From assembly GCA_903833215.1 (NCBI GenBank), contig CAILEM010000078.1:1-64000 (forward strand): 64,000 bases of DNA, written 5' to 3'. This document shows positions 1 to 7,784 of the stretch, piece after piece. Every line of letters starts with the position of its first letter. Within the stretch, counting starts at the first letter, position 1. This stretch comes from an uncultured Armatimonadota bacterium (GTDB lineage: Bacteria > Armatimonadota > Fimbriimonadia > Fimbriimonadales > Fimbriimonadaceae). The translations under genes and the position numbers were made by a program. The notes under the pieces are model-generated. The model saw nothing but the letters and a program-made list of their open reading frames with translations. It ran no database searches and was not told where the DNA came from.

Positions 1-432
1 CAATCTCGGTGCGCAAAAAAAAGAGCGCGCCAGAGGCTAACACAAGAATAGCCTCCAGTGAATTCTTTTACAGCTCCCAAGATTGAGGGGTTGGTGCCTG
101 ACATCGTATATCCGGGACTCAAGAAAGATTGGGAAGCGAGACTTGCCCAAGTAGAGGTTGAACTGCAAGGCTTTGACCGTGCCCGAGCCACCTATTTCGA
201 AGAAGGGGTGGCAATGCTGGAATTTGCTTCAAACACCTTCTCCACGTTCAAAACAGCCTCAAACGAGCGCAAACGGGAGATGGCTAAAAACCTACTTTCA
301 AACTCCACCATCACTGATGGAAAAGTACAAGTTTCATTCGACAAAGCGTTCGAAATGATCCTAGAAGCCAACCTCGAAATGACGGAAGATACACCCAAAT
401 CTGACGTTTTGAGGAAATGGCTGCCGGACTAG
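1..432 (+). pseudogene. 3' remnant of a large serine recombinase
   Basis: The readable ORF starts at GTG 58 and encodes 124 aa. Its middle and C-terminal parts (LEFASNTF, then a charged helix and LLSNSTITDG) resemble the coiled-coil and terminal segment of large serine recombinases. An in-frame stop at 49-51 and the absence of a catalytic domain or zinc ribbon make it a remnant, or a gene broken by decay; the window edge prevents certainty. Its own stop codon lies inside the displaced tRNA-Gln fragment at 418-445, so its last codons (WLPD) are tRNA sequence. It probably belongs to an older, adjacent insertion at the same tRNA locus. Confidence 0.6.
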
Positions 433-445
433 GATTCGAATCTAG
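418..445. repeat. Distal attachment site (displaced tRNA-Gln 3' fragment)
   Basis: Positions 418-440 are identical to 32606-32628, one mismatch follows (T at 441, C at 32629), and four more bases match. The copy includes the complement of the encoded CCA tail, the acceptor 3' strand and the T-loop of tRNA-Gln. No rest of a tRNA is present here, so it is the duplicated core site left by integration. The mismatch falls in the T-stem, where a non-functional copy is free to drift. Confidence 0.88.
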
Positions 446-528
446 TTAAACAGCTCTCCAATCATTGCATCCGAACTCAATCCTTCTTGTCTAGGTTGAT
501 AAGGTGCCCAGATAGAAGGGGCGTAAAC

Positions 529-545
529 GTACCGTTTCCGTACCA
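529..545. promoter_or_regulatory. Candidate integrase arm-type site, left
   Basis: A 17-bp sequence made of two CGTACC-type direct repeats matches 32554-32570 at the other end of the element with one mismatch (T/A at the eighth base). It lies about 85 bp inside the distal core and just upstream of the integrase gene, where it may also overlap the -35 region and allow autoregulation. The identity is seen in the sequence; the role is inferred. Confidence 0.55.
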
Positions 546-552
546 CCCGGAA

Positions 553-558
553 TATACT
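553..558 (+). promoter_or_regulatory. -10 box of the integrase gene (leaderless)
   Basis: TATACT lies six bases upstream of ATG 565, so transcription would begin at or next to the start codon. No clear -35 box is present; the arm-type repeat occupies that position. Confidence 0.4.
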
Positions 559-564
559 GGGAGG

Positions 565-2055
565 ATGGCACGACCGCGATCAACATACCTAGTCGCGACC
601 CGTTTCGAGGCGACTGTGGGAAGGGAAACGCAGGTATTTGCCAGCCGGCAGACCGCGATTGCTTGGGTTGCATCAAAGCGTGGAACGAGTGCGATCAAAG
701 AAACCTACTTCCGGTGCCGAAGCTGGGAATTGCATGCCGAGTCTTTCCCAAACCCTGGCGAGGAATATCTCCTGGACGAGTGGACCGGCGTTCGTCTTAG
801 TGAAAGGCCGTTCACATTAACCGGTAGCGATCCAGTCGCATTGCGCGACAAAGCCGAGGCTCGGCGTCACCGCTCCTTTGTTCTCCGCATGTCTTCACTG
901 TTTGATCACAGCTTGATCGCCGGACTTGGACCCGAGGCGCGCGCACTTGCTCGCCGCGTCGTCGCGGAGTATGAAGGCGCAGTGGTTGACAACTACAGCC
1001 GCCGAGAGCAGGTCAAAGAGGATCGCCGGCGAGAGGCCGCCATCCCCACATTTGGTTCCGTCCACGACGCTGATCTTGAACGCCGTCAAAAGCTGGGACG
1101 AGTTCGACCAAACACGGCCGAAACATACAGATATGAGAGTGCCAGTTTTCGGAAGACTCTTCAGGTTGGCGGTGGCCTGGTCGCTCTATGGGATACACAG
1201 GTGCACAAACTCACAAGGCGCATGGTCGACGAGTGGTTCGACGCGTTTGCTGAGACGAACACCAAGTTCGGACGGTCGCAGACAACCAAGACCCTGTTGA
1301 ACGTTTTGACACGACTGAAGGCAGTTCGCGATGCCCTTCGGCGAAACCCGGATCATGCTATCTATGCCCTTGCTCTCGACGGCGTGGATGCCTTGCTGGA
1401 TGACGTTCGTCAAAGCACACGGGATGCCGATGGCTGGCGCCGTCGCCGCAGGCTCAATCTTAAGGAGGTAGATGCTCTTCTTAGTGCAGCCGCCACAGAC
1501 GCAGAGAAAGGCGTCCTCGCCTTGTTGCTGACCGGTTGTCGAGCGCCTAGCGAAGTTTCCTCTGCCGAGTGGTCGCACTTCAACGAGGACCCCAACGGCA
1601 ATCTCTGGTGGCAAGTTCAAGGTCGAACTGTCGAGCTAATCGGAAAGGAACTAGATCAATCTGCGCGGACAAAGACTGACGAAATCGACTACCGCCAGCT
1701 CTCCATTCCAAAGAAACTAAGAGCCCTTCTTGAACCCCTAAGAGGAAAGTCAAGATACGTTCTTGGTTGCGACGATGCCATTCTAGAACCCTCAGACGTC
1801 AGCAAAATCACGAACGATTTGCTTTCGAGGGCAAAGGTAAATCGTCCCGGTATAAGCCCTTACAGTTTCCGACACACAGTCGCCGACGAGGTTGACGCCA
1901 GATTCGGACAAGCGGTGCGTGATCTAGTCCTTCATGGCCAGCGGGGCACGTCAACAGGCGACCGCCATTACTCTCACGCTGAAAAAACTCGACGGTGGGC
2001 GCAATTAACCTTTGAAGGCAAGCCATACGGCGAATTGTTGCCATGGGCCTCCTAG
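565..2055 (+). CDS. int: Tyrosine recombinase/integrase of the island
   Basis: A 496-aa phage-type integrase that would recombine the two tRNA-Gln core sites. The C-terminal catalytic domain is recognisable: the first arginine region (LLLTGCRAPSEV), the box II region (SPYSFRHTVADEV), a following HGQRG segment and the HYSHA tyrosine motif. The N-terminal part would carry arm-binding and SAM-like core-binding domains. An upstream TTG at 487 keeps the frame open, but ATG 565 is preferred because a TATACT box lies six bases before it and the arm-type repeat lies upstream. The position immediately inside the distal attachment site is typical. Transcription points into the element. Confidence 0.87.
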   Translation: MARPRSTYLVATRFEATVGRETQVFASRQTAIAWVASKRGTSAIKETYFRCRSWELHAESFPNPGEEYLLDEWTGVRLSERPFTLTGSDPVALRDKAEARRHRSFVLRMSSLFDHSLIAGLGPEARALARRVVAEYEGAVVDNYSRREQVKEDRRREAAIPTFGSVHDADLERRQKLGRVRPNTAETYRYESASFRKTLQVGGGLVALWDTQVHKLTRRMVDEWFDAFAETNTKFGRSQTTKTLLNVLTRLKAVRDALRRNPDHAIYALALDGVDALLDDVRQSTRDADGWRRRRRLNLKEVDALLSAAATDAEKGVLALLLTGCRAPSEVSSAEWSHFNEDPNGNLWWQVQGRTVELIGKELDQSARTKTDEIDYRQLSIPKKLRALLEPLRGKSRYVLGCDDAILEPSDVSKITNDLLSRAKVNRPGISPYSFRHTVADEVDARFGQAVRDLVLHGQRGTSTGDRHYSHAEKTRRWAQLTFEGKPYGELLPWAS

Positions 2056-2130
2056 TCTGGTTTTCCGCCGTGGACAATGGAACGAACCGACGCTGATCAC
2101 TTCCGCACCAATGAGGTCGAACCGAGCAGG

Positions 2131-2970
2131 CTAACGACCATGAAGGGGGTCCGGCATGGGGTGAAAGTACAAGGGAGGGAGCGTAGGTAGCCCGTCTTGC
2201 GTCTGCTTTGGCGCATTGGAGGTTCCGTGATCGGCAAGTGGGTTCGGCATATCCATATAGCTCGGCGGCTGGTAGAGCGGAGCCATATGTCTGCGATGTA
2301 TCTTTTCAAGCAGTTGGTCAGTCGCTTGTCCCGATTCGCGGAGGCTGTTTATGACGCCATCAATACCGTTCGCAGGAATCCTGAGTTCCAAGTGGATGAT
2401 CGAATTCAAGCTGACGGGTCGCACGACGTTGAGACTGCTGACTGCCTTCTTATTGGGTCGTCTCAAAACCCACACCGAACTGCGACCCAGCGCTCGTGCA
2501 AGGGCGCGGGCACTGTCACTTGCCTTGTCGCGCTGGGTTCCCTTGTCGGTGTCAGGATCGACCAAAATCACGTTTTCACCCTGTCTGACAAAGTCCCCAA
2601 CTTGCAAGCCAGCTTGCCACGCTGGTGACCCTGGGTCAACTGAGAGAACGCTAAAGCCAGCTTGATACTTGGGCGCGTATGGCACTGCGCATTGCAGGCC
2701 CATCGAGGTTCGCCACTTACACTCTTCGGCGTCAAAGCCAGACGAATCCCAATAAGTCTCGTCAGTCAGGATTTTTCCAACCACTGCCCCAAGAGCCTCT
2801 TCGGGAAGGCGGTGGTTCTGTTCGTAGTTGGCGACAAGGAAGAAGATAACCAACCCCAGCACAACGCCAACCAAAATGGCGCCCAGCCAACCGTCAGAAG
2901 CCTTGTTAGCTTTCTGGTATAGCACGATGATGCCAAGGATGATAAGGACGAGAACCAGTAATCCAACCAT
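2131..2970 (-). CDS. Membrane-anchored PDZ-domain protein
   Basis: 279 aa. Two hydrophobic segments (about residues 2-18 and 27-48) are followed by a soluble domain with a PDZ-like core (FSVLSVDPGSPAWQAGLQVGD, about residues 105-126). No protease triad is visible. The C-terminus is rich in proline. It lies 8 bp downstream of the 287-aa gene on the same strand, so the two probably form an operon. Such an architecture could sense or scaffold at the membrane, but no function can be assigned. The pair occupies the accessory zone next to the integrase. Confidence 0.65.
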   Translation of the reverse strand: MVGLLVLVLIILGIIVLYQKANKASDGWLGAILVGVVLGLVIFFLVANYEQNHRLPEEALGAVVGKILTDETYWDSSGFDAEECKWRTSMGLQCAVPYAPKYQAGFSVLSVDPGSPAWQAGLQVGDFVRQGENVILVDPDTDKGTQRDKASDSARALARALGRSSVWVLRRPNKKAVSSLNVVRPVSLNSIIHLELRIPANGIDGVINSLRESGQATDQLLEKIHRRHMAPLYQPPSYMDMPNPLADHGTSNAPKQTQDGLPTLPPLYFHPMPDPLHGR

Positions 2971-2978
2971 GAACTGTG

Positions 2979-3842
2979 CTATCCGTTGCCAAAGTGATCG
3001 TCGATAAGCTGTTCGAGGTCCTGTTCAAGCTCCAGTTCCCCACTCATTAGTCGCCCCAAATCTGATTCGTAATCTAATGCGACCGGGTCCTCCTCCAATC
3101 TTTCCGCCCATCTTTCCGCCCGTTTTTGGTACTCGCGAAAGCTTATCACTTCCTTGCTGACCGGAAGTTTCGGGTGGTTTGCTTCGATTGCGTAGCGGGC
3201 GTAGGCACGCCAGCCAGGCGACCCGAAGGCAAAGTTCTGTAGAAAGCCTCGTTTGACATCTGGCGGGAACTTCATCCCGTAGAGGAGCAGTTTGAACTTA
3301 TCCGTTCTAGCCTCCGCGACCAAGTGACCGGCGGGGCTGTCTAGTCTCGCTACCCATACAGCACTCCAGAAGTCGCGTCTAATCTCTCCTTCTAGGTCCG
3401 TGCGATAGCGGTTTGGGTCTGCGTTCCTCCACCATCTACTGAACCAAACTGGAAGTCCAAATGCCTGTGTGGCTAGGTCCATGGCGAATTCAGTCATAGA
3501 GATAGTCATGGCGGTTTCGTGCGACAAACGCCATAGGAAAAAGTACCAACCCAAGCGGTATTTGGGGATCATCATAGGATCGACCCCAGCGAGCACCGCC
3601 AAGTCTCCAAACGTAATGTGCCTCAGTGACTCCCAAAGCTCGCCGAGTTCTGCGTCCGTCGCTTGTGCCGAAACCGACAGGAAGGCGGTGTCCTGCGCCA
3701 ACAACCGAACAACCGAATCGGTGAGCAATCCAGATGAGATTGTCGCAAAGTCTAACGCTTCGTCATCTCCCATCAAGTAGCCGGCCAAGGCTTCTTGCGA
3801 ACTGATCTTCTTATCTAAATTCTTGTCGGTCATATCGCTCAC
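2979..3842 (-). CDS. Hypothetical protein, operon partner of the PDZ protein
   Basis: 287 aa, not recognised. It is rich in aromatic and acidic residues (for example WFSRWWRN near the centre) and has an acidic C-terminus with a possible short coiled coil. There is no signal peptide and no clear membrane helix. The start is ambiguous between GTG 3842 and ATG 3833. It is divergent from the XRE regulator at 3951, and a palindromic site at 3898-3916 lies between them, so both directions may be controlled by that regulator. Confidence 0.6.
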   Translation of the reverse strand: MSDMTDKNLDKKISSQEALAGYLMGDDEALDFATISSGLLTDSVVRLLAQDTAFLSVSAQATDAELGELWESLRHITFGDLAVLAGVDPMMIPKYRLGWYFFLWRLSHETAMTISMTEFAMDLATQAFGLPVWFSRWWRNADPNRYRTDLEGEIRRDFWSAVWVARLDSPAGHLVAEARTDKFKLLLYGMKFPPDVKRGFLQNFAFGSPGWRAYARYAIEANHPKLPVSKEVISFREYQKRAERWAERLEEDPVALDYESDLGRLMSGELELEQDLEQLIDDHFGNG

Positions 3843-3897
3843 TAGGGGGCTGGTCTAAGGTCCAGTTGGACGAACACGAGACCTTCAAACCTGATGG

Positions 3898-3916
3898 GGT
3901 GTCTATTTTGGACACC
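3898..3916. promoter_or_regulatory. Palindromic operator candidate (GGTGTC-N7-GACACC)
   Basis: A perfect 6-7-6 inverted repeat lies in the 108-bp divergent space between the 287-aa gene and the XRE gene. The half-site spacing is the same as that of the two operators at 32031-32081, but the half-site sequence differs. It is a likely autoregulatory site for the XRE protein. Confidence 0.5.
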
Positions 3917-3950
3917 TTGATAGTAGACGATCACGCTGAGCACGGTCAAC

Positions 3951-4238
3951 GTGCGAAGAAAAACGATTCACAGTTCCGATTACAAATCACTCGTGGCGCT
4001 GATGCGAGCGAAGAGGGAAGAACGTGGTCTAAGCCAAGAAACCGTGGCGGAATGCCTTGGTATCACCAAATCCCAACTTTCAAAATGGGAGCGTCGGGAA
4101 CGTCGTATCGACATTGCTGAGGCTCGACGATATTGCCAAGCAATCGGTCTGGAACTCGTTGATCTCATCGCGGAGTGGGAGCAAGCACTGCTCACTGAAT
4201 CAACTCCGGTGGAAGTCCCGCGTCATCCGCCCGCGTGA
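3951..4238 (+). CDS. XRE-family helix-turn-helix regulator
   Basis: 95 aa starting at GTG. Residues about 13-68 form a classical Cro/CI-type HTH (MRAKREERGLSQETVAECLG, then SQLSKWERRERRI). There is no effector domain, so it is a small DNA-binding repressor. It is divergent from the 287-aa/PDZ pair, with a palindrome at 3898-3916 in between, which suggests autoregulation and control of that pair. Confidence 0.8.
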   Translation: MRRKTIHSSDYKSLVALMRAKREERGLSQETVAECLGITKSQLSKWERRERRIDIAEARRYCQAIGLELVDLIAEWEQALLTESTPVEVPRHPPA

Positions 4239-4675
4239 GTTATCGCGGGAGAATGACTCGGTTTGCGCGAGGGTTGGCGCAAGCACGCAGCAATTGGCAG
4301 TGGGTTCGGAAGTGTGGGCAAGTCCCGCGTTCATGGGGAACTTTGAAGCGAACCTTTCGCATTGAGCACGTGCACCGATTGGAGGTCCTCGTTGATACGG
4401 ACGTGCTCCGAAGCTACAATCAGCCGAAAAATTTCCTCCCCCCCCCTGGCTTGGCTGTCAGGATCGCTGACACGACTGTTCGGTCATGCCTTTGGGTGAC
4501 GGCGGCGTCCACCCCGCAAGTCGCTGTCATACCTATAACCTCCGATCCATGCGACGCCTGGTGGGCGGCTAGCCTTGCTCATGTATGGAAGATGCCGACA
4601 TTGGCGGCGAACCCCGTGCAGTGCACGCGGTACACACCAGTCAGGGCTGACAGCCTATTGACCATATACGGGTAA
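4235..4675 (+). other. Doubtful ORF overlapping the XRE gene end
   Basis: An open frame begins at GTG 4235 with a four-base overlap of the XRE stop, the arrangement of coupled genes. The translated product (146 aa) shows no known domain, and the second half is crossed by a run of eight C residues near 4438-4445 that would invite frameshifts. It also runs over the 3' end of the opposite-strand gene at 4579. It may be a decayed partner gene. I see nothing else in 4239-4578. Confidence 0.2.
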
Positions 4676-4785
4676 AGACGCCATGTTCCGTTAAGCTTGG
4701 CTTCTTTCCACTTGCTGAGGTCGCAAGTGTCATCAACGAACGTGTCGGCGGCGGCGTCTATCTTGCGAAGTTGATCTTCGTTCAT
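4579..4785 (-). CDS. Small hypothetical protein
   Basis: 68 aa when started at the ATG that ends at 4785 (MNEDQLRKIDAAAD). It is mixed alpha/beta-like and contains several aromatics. Upstream of this ATG lies a 22-bp perfect palindrome, so the longer reading that translates through the hairpin is less likely. It is the last of three small or accessory genes (with 4957-5160 and ArdC), each preceded by a hairpin with a CCTGGTGG-type arm. No function can be assigned. Confidence 0.45.
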   Translation of the reverse strand: MNEDQLRKIDAAADTFVDDTCDLSKWKEAKLNGTWRLYPYMVNRLSALTGVYRVHCTGFAANVGIFHT

Positions 4786-4794
4786 GAATAGAAA

Positions 4795-4834
4795 CAGGCG
4801 GGGACGTCCCCGCCTGGTGGGGGCTTGCACCCCC
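4795..4834. repeat. Double hairpin with CGCCTGGTGGG motif, copy 1
   Basis: A perfect 22-bp palindrome (4795-4816) is followed by GGGGG-CTTGCA-CCCCC (4819-4834). The 11-mer CGCCTGGTGGG at 4811-4821 recurs at 5196 and 7125. It lies in the leader of the 68-aa gene and could be a transcriptional or translational control element. Confidence 0.55.
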
Positions 4835-4956
4835 GGCCGTGTCTTACGGCGACATGGCGGGCGAGCCTCTCGTCGCAGGTTCTATGTCATCGGAGGTCTA
4901 GTCCTCCGGGGACCACCAAGCATTAATTTCCTCTCCCCCGGTTGGTGCCCTCCACC

Positions 4957-5160
4957 TCAGAGCCCTTGGAAGAGCACCTTCATTTGGCTGGTGATCGGCG
5001 GACATAGGTCGAGATCAGAGTAGAGTGCCAGGCACTCAGCGACCTCAGGAATGAAGACAGACGCGCCGGCCGGCGCCTCGATGCGCCTAGCGGGGACCGT
5101 CATGCTGTCGAGGAGCAGTTCGAGAAGTAGCGTTTCGTTTGGCGTTGTACTGATGATCAT
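4957..5160 (-). CDS. Small hypothetical protein
   Basis: 67 aa. ATG at 5160 has a purine-rich stretch (TTGGAG) a few bases upstream, directly after a GC-rich hairpin. The product begins with MIISTTPNETLLLELLLD and shows no recognisable domain. It lies between ArdC and the 68-aa gene on the same strand and is likely part of the antirestriction accessory cassette. Its function is unknown. Confidence 0.5.
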   Translation of the reverse strand: MIISTTPNETLLLELLLDSMTVPARRIEAPAGASVFIPEVAECLALYSDLDLCPPITSQMKVLFQGL

Positions 5161-5177
5161 TTATTTCTCCAAGGGTA

Positions 5178-5206
5178 AGGCGGTGGTCGTCCACCCGCCT
5201 GGTGGG
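5178..5206. repeat. Hairpin with CGCCTGGTGGG motif, copy 2
   Basis: AGGCGGTGG (5178-5186) pairs with CCACCCGCCT (5191-5200) with one bulge. The shared 11-mer is at 5196-5206. It sits directly before the ribosome binding region of the 67-aa gene. Confidence 0.5.
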
Positions 5207-5260
5207 AGTCGGGACAAGCGTCGTTCCTCCAGCGAGCCCGACTCGCGGGAGGTCTGGCTT

Positions 5261-6178
5261 TCAGTTAGTTGGATCGGTGACGGGCTCGGACCGCCCCATG
5301 ATGTAGTCTGCCGCGCGCTGCGCGCGGCCAGCGGCGAGAACAAACATCCGAGGATCGTGGTTAAGAGCCGACAGCCACCCCGTCAAGTAGCCTGCCGAAT
5401 TCTCCAAGAGGGAATTGTCCAGCCCTATCGTTGCGCAGCAGAAGGCGGATGCCAATTCTGCGACGAGCTCTTCACAACTGTATTCACATGAACCGAATCG
5501 GGCGACGTGTCGGACTTCCTTTCGTCCGAGACGACTCTCGTGCCCTGTGGCATGAGCCAACTCATGCAGCAACGTCCCATAGAAACTGTCCGCACTTTCA
5601 AAGCAACCCATGGGCGGGACGTTCACGCGATCATTGCTCGGCATATACCAAGCTTCGTTGCCGCTCTCGGTAATAGCTGGACGCAAAGGCATCCCTTGTA
5701 CCATTGCCTCCGCTGATTCAATCCGGTTGTGGCGAGCGACGCCAACGAGGGGAGGAAGTTGGAGTCCGTCGCACTGCTCAACGTTGAAGACCGCGTAGTA
5801 TCGAAGAAGCGGAACGCTCTCCGGCCCTTCGGCGGAGTCGGTCACACGATCATTCTTTTCGATCAGTTTCCAGAACACGGCCATGCTCGAACGCTCTCCT
5901 TTTCGCACCGAGCCGCCCAACTCTCGCGCTTGTTTGAAGCTGACCCAACGGCGATCCGAGTAAGGCGCCGACCCGAGGAGCCAGGTATTCGCCCCTCGGT
6001 ACTCCCTCTTACTCACTGCGTTGATTGGCAGACCAGTTGCACTTGCTTGCCAGGGCTTACGCCATGGACACTGTCCCCGCTCCATAAGGTCAAGTAGCTG
6101 ACGTGTGACGATCTGGTAAACACTTCGAGTTTCAGACGATCCTGCGACCGCCGATTGCATTCGCGACGTTGATTTCAT
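5261..6178 (-). CDS. ardC: ArdC-like antirestriction protein
   Basis: 305 aa. The N-terminal domain is ArdC-like (ssDNA-binding, formerly DUF1738): PWRKPW, GLPINAVSKREYRGAN and the RWVSFKQARELGGSVRKGE segment. The C-terminal zinc-metallopeptidase-like domain has the HELAHATGH motif followed by CEELVAELASAF. ArdC proteins ride on plasmids and ICEs and protect incoming DNA from host restriction. The start at 6178 is chosen because GGAG lies seven bases upstream; an upstream in-frame ATG at 6205 lacks this. It shares its strand and hairpin-type leader with the two small genes downstream. Confidence 0.88.
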   Translation of the reverse strand: MKSTSRMQSAVAGSSETRSVYQIVTRQLLDLMERGQCPWRKPWQASATGLPINAVSKREYRGANTWLLGSAPYSDRRWVSFKQARELGGSVRKGERSSMAVFWKLIEKNDRVTDSAEGPESVPLLRYYAVFNVEQCDGLQLPPLVGVARHNRIESAEAMVQGMPLRPAITESGNEAWYMPSNDRVNVPPMGCFESADSFYGTLLHELAHATGHESRLGRKEVRHVARFGSCEYSCEELVAELASAFCCATIGLDNSLLENSAGYLTGWLSALNHDPRMFVLAAGRAQRAADYIMGRSEPVTDPTN

Positions 6179-6243
6179 AGCTTTCTCCGTCGGTTTCCAG
6201 TTCATTAAGCGAAGGAAGCCGACGAATGAAAGCGCGCGGGTAT

Positions 6244-6326
6244 GGCTCTACCTGGTGGTAGAAGCCAGGTGATTCGGCCCGTCGGACCGCACCCATCGGC
6301 AATCCGAGCGGCTTGCCGATGGGTGC
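6244..6326. repeat. Two hairpins in the ArdC leader
   Basis: The first (6244-6266) is an imperfect palindrome around CCTGGTGGTAG, related to the motif seen at 4811 and 5196. The second has a perfect 14-bp stem (6289-6302 with 6313-6326) and a 10-nt loop. It has no T-run in either direction, so it is a strong structure but not a standard intrinsic terminator. Confidence 0.55.
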
Positions 6327-6377
6327 CTGCTGGCGCCGAGGCCATCACTTCCATGCGTGAATGGCCGGGAATGAGCT

Positions 6378-6932
6378 CTAGCCGCGAATGTACTGATAAA
6401 CAGTCTCGCGACTGATTCCGAAATGTTTAGCAAGCTGCGCTTTGGCTTCTCCGGCCGAAGCGCGACGACGCAAGTCTTCCACTTGTCCGGGCTTGAGTGA
6501 ACGTTTGCGACCCCGGTAAGCGCCACGCTGACGTGCGAGGACGATTCCCTCGCGCTGTCTCTCCCGGATGAGTGCCCGCTCGAACTCAGCGAATGCTCCC
6601 ATGACCGACAGCAGTAGTGTCGCCATTGGCGAATCGTCGCCGGTAAAGGTCAGTCCCTCCTTTACAAACTCCACTCTTACTCCCTGACTGGTGAGCGTTT
6701 TGACTATACGGCGCAAATCGTCTAGGTTGCGACAGAGGCGATCCATACTGTGGGCCAGAACAACGTCCCCATCGCGAGCGAAGCTTAGGAGCGCTTCCAG
6801 TTGTGGTCGTTCGGTGCTCTTGCCTGACGCCTTGTCGATGAAGACCTTGTCAAGCGAAATACCGTCGAGTTGTCGCTCGGGATTCTGTTCGAGAGTGCTG
6901 ACGCGCACGTAGCCGATTTTTTGTCCTTTCAT
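6378..6932 (-). CDS. Serine resolvase/invertase
   Basis: 184 aa, the usual length for Tn3-resolvase/Pin proteins. The nucleophile region is YVRVSTLEQNPERQLDG (serine at about residue 12). The conserved core follows (MDRLCRNLDDL, GAFAEFERALIRERQREG), then a C-terminal HTH (LAKHFGISRETVYQYIRG). GGAGG lies correctly upstream of ATG 6932. It would resolve or invert DNA at a nearby res-type site; repeated CTGACG palindromes at 7014-7069 upstream are candidates. No transposase accompanies it. Confidence 0.9.
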   Translation of the reverse strand: MKGQKIGYVRVSTLEQNPERQLDGISLDKVFIDKASGKSTERPQLEALLSFARDGDVVLAHSMDRLCRNLDDLRRIVKTLTSQGVRVEFVKEGLTFTGDDSPMATLLLSVMGAFAEFERALIRERQREGIVLARQRGAYRGRKRSLKPGQVEDLRRRASAGEAKAQLAKHFGISRETVYQYIRG

Positions 6933-7013
6933 TTCTTCCTCCGAGCGAAACTGTCAAGTTAAGGTCTGGACCCCTATGAACAAGTGTCAGGAAAAGCCGA
7001 AATTGACTCTACT

Positions 7014-7135
7014 CTGACGAAATAGGAAGAACTGGCTGACGTCAGCTTGGGCTATACCCAAAGCTGACGGAGAGACCGATTTCGCAGTTTCGCTTTCAGT
7101 ACAGAATTCGGGACGCTCCCACCGCGCCTGGTGGG
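7014..7135. repeat. Palindrome cluster upstream of the resolvase
   Basis: The 318-bp space between resolvase and DUF6527 contains CTGACG at 7014, 7036 and 7064, and a perfect 12-bp palindrome GCTGACGTCAGC at 7035-7046. It also contains a long hairpin (GTCAGCTTGGG at 7041-7051 pairing with 7057-7068 with one bulge) and CCCACC/GGTGGG at 7118-7135 with the CGCCTGGTGGG 11-mer at 7125. These could be a res site, a terminator for the ubiquitin-like operon, or both. I see no gene here. Confidence 0.4.
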
Positions 7136-7250
7136 TGTCAACCGGTTCGGGGCAGTTTCCGTAAGACATGCGGCCCGCAGCCTAGATCGCTCTGTGCCAA
7201 TTCTGCGAACTCAAAGCGCAAAATGACGACTCGACGGATTCCCGTTTCCA

Positions 7251-7784
7251 TTAAGAGTCGGAACGCAAAATAAAGGAGACCTCGTCTCCATCCGTAGCTA
7301 CCAAGAGTCCCGCCGTCGCTAGGCGACGGCATGAATTCAACACGGCCCATGGTATCTCCCCTAGGCTATCTGCGATTTCAACGTAGTGACTTGAGGTCTT
7401 CGGGCTAAGCTGCGGAAGCACCAATTCGTCGAGACGCGATTCTTCCTCTGGGTCCCCTTCGGACAGATAGTGCGAGTCCATCCAGTAGAACACGTTGCTC
7501 CACAGTACAAAGTGGCTCTCACAGCCCGTATCCCTCCAGACTGATGGGAAGAGAGTGAGTCCTTTTTTGTTGAGGTAGATTCGCCAGGCTTTTGTTGTTC
7601 GAGGGTCAAGATTGATTGTAATAACCTCACCACAACCATCTGGACAATGCATGATGAGAGAACGGTAGGCGCCACGTTTGACGATGGCGACATCTCCGGG
7701 CTGAAGAACGAGCGAGAGCGCTGTTGCGTGATTTTCGACCGTTCCAACCAAGTTCACCTTCCTTTGTCGCGACATCCCCTTCAT
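7251..7784 (-). CDS. DUF6527 (BubE-like) protein of a ubiquitin-like operon
   Basis: 177 aa, last gene of the coupled Ubl operon. The family signature is visible: a conserved MHCPDGCGEVITINL segment (H46, C47, C51), then WRIYL and the CESHFVLWSNVFYW segment (C88, H91), which resembles the SHFW-type motif of DUF6527 proteins. A C-terminal extension of about 60 residues looks like a small winged helix. From memory, this family accompanies bacterial multi-ubiquitin operons and has been proposed to act as a processing or deconjugating enzyme; I treat that as unverified. The start overlaps the kinase stop by 4 bp. Confidence 0.7.
   Translation of the reverse strand: MKGMSRQRKVNLVGTVENHATALSLVLQPGDVAIVKRGAYRSLIMHCPDGCGEVITINLDPRTTKAWRIYLNKKGLTLFPSVWRDTGCESHFVLWSNVFYWMDSHYLSEGDPEEESRLDELVLPQLSPKTSSHYVEIADSLGEIPWAVLNSCRRLATAGLLVATDGDEVSFILRSDS

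Noticed and set aside
4784-5023. 79-aa frame on the plus strand
   Set aside because: It translates through the hairpins in the leader of the opposite-strand gene.
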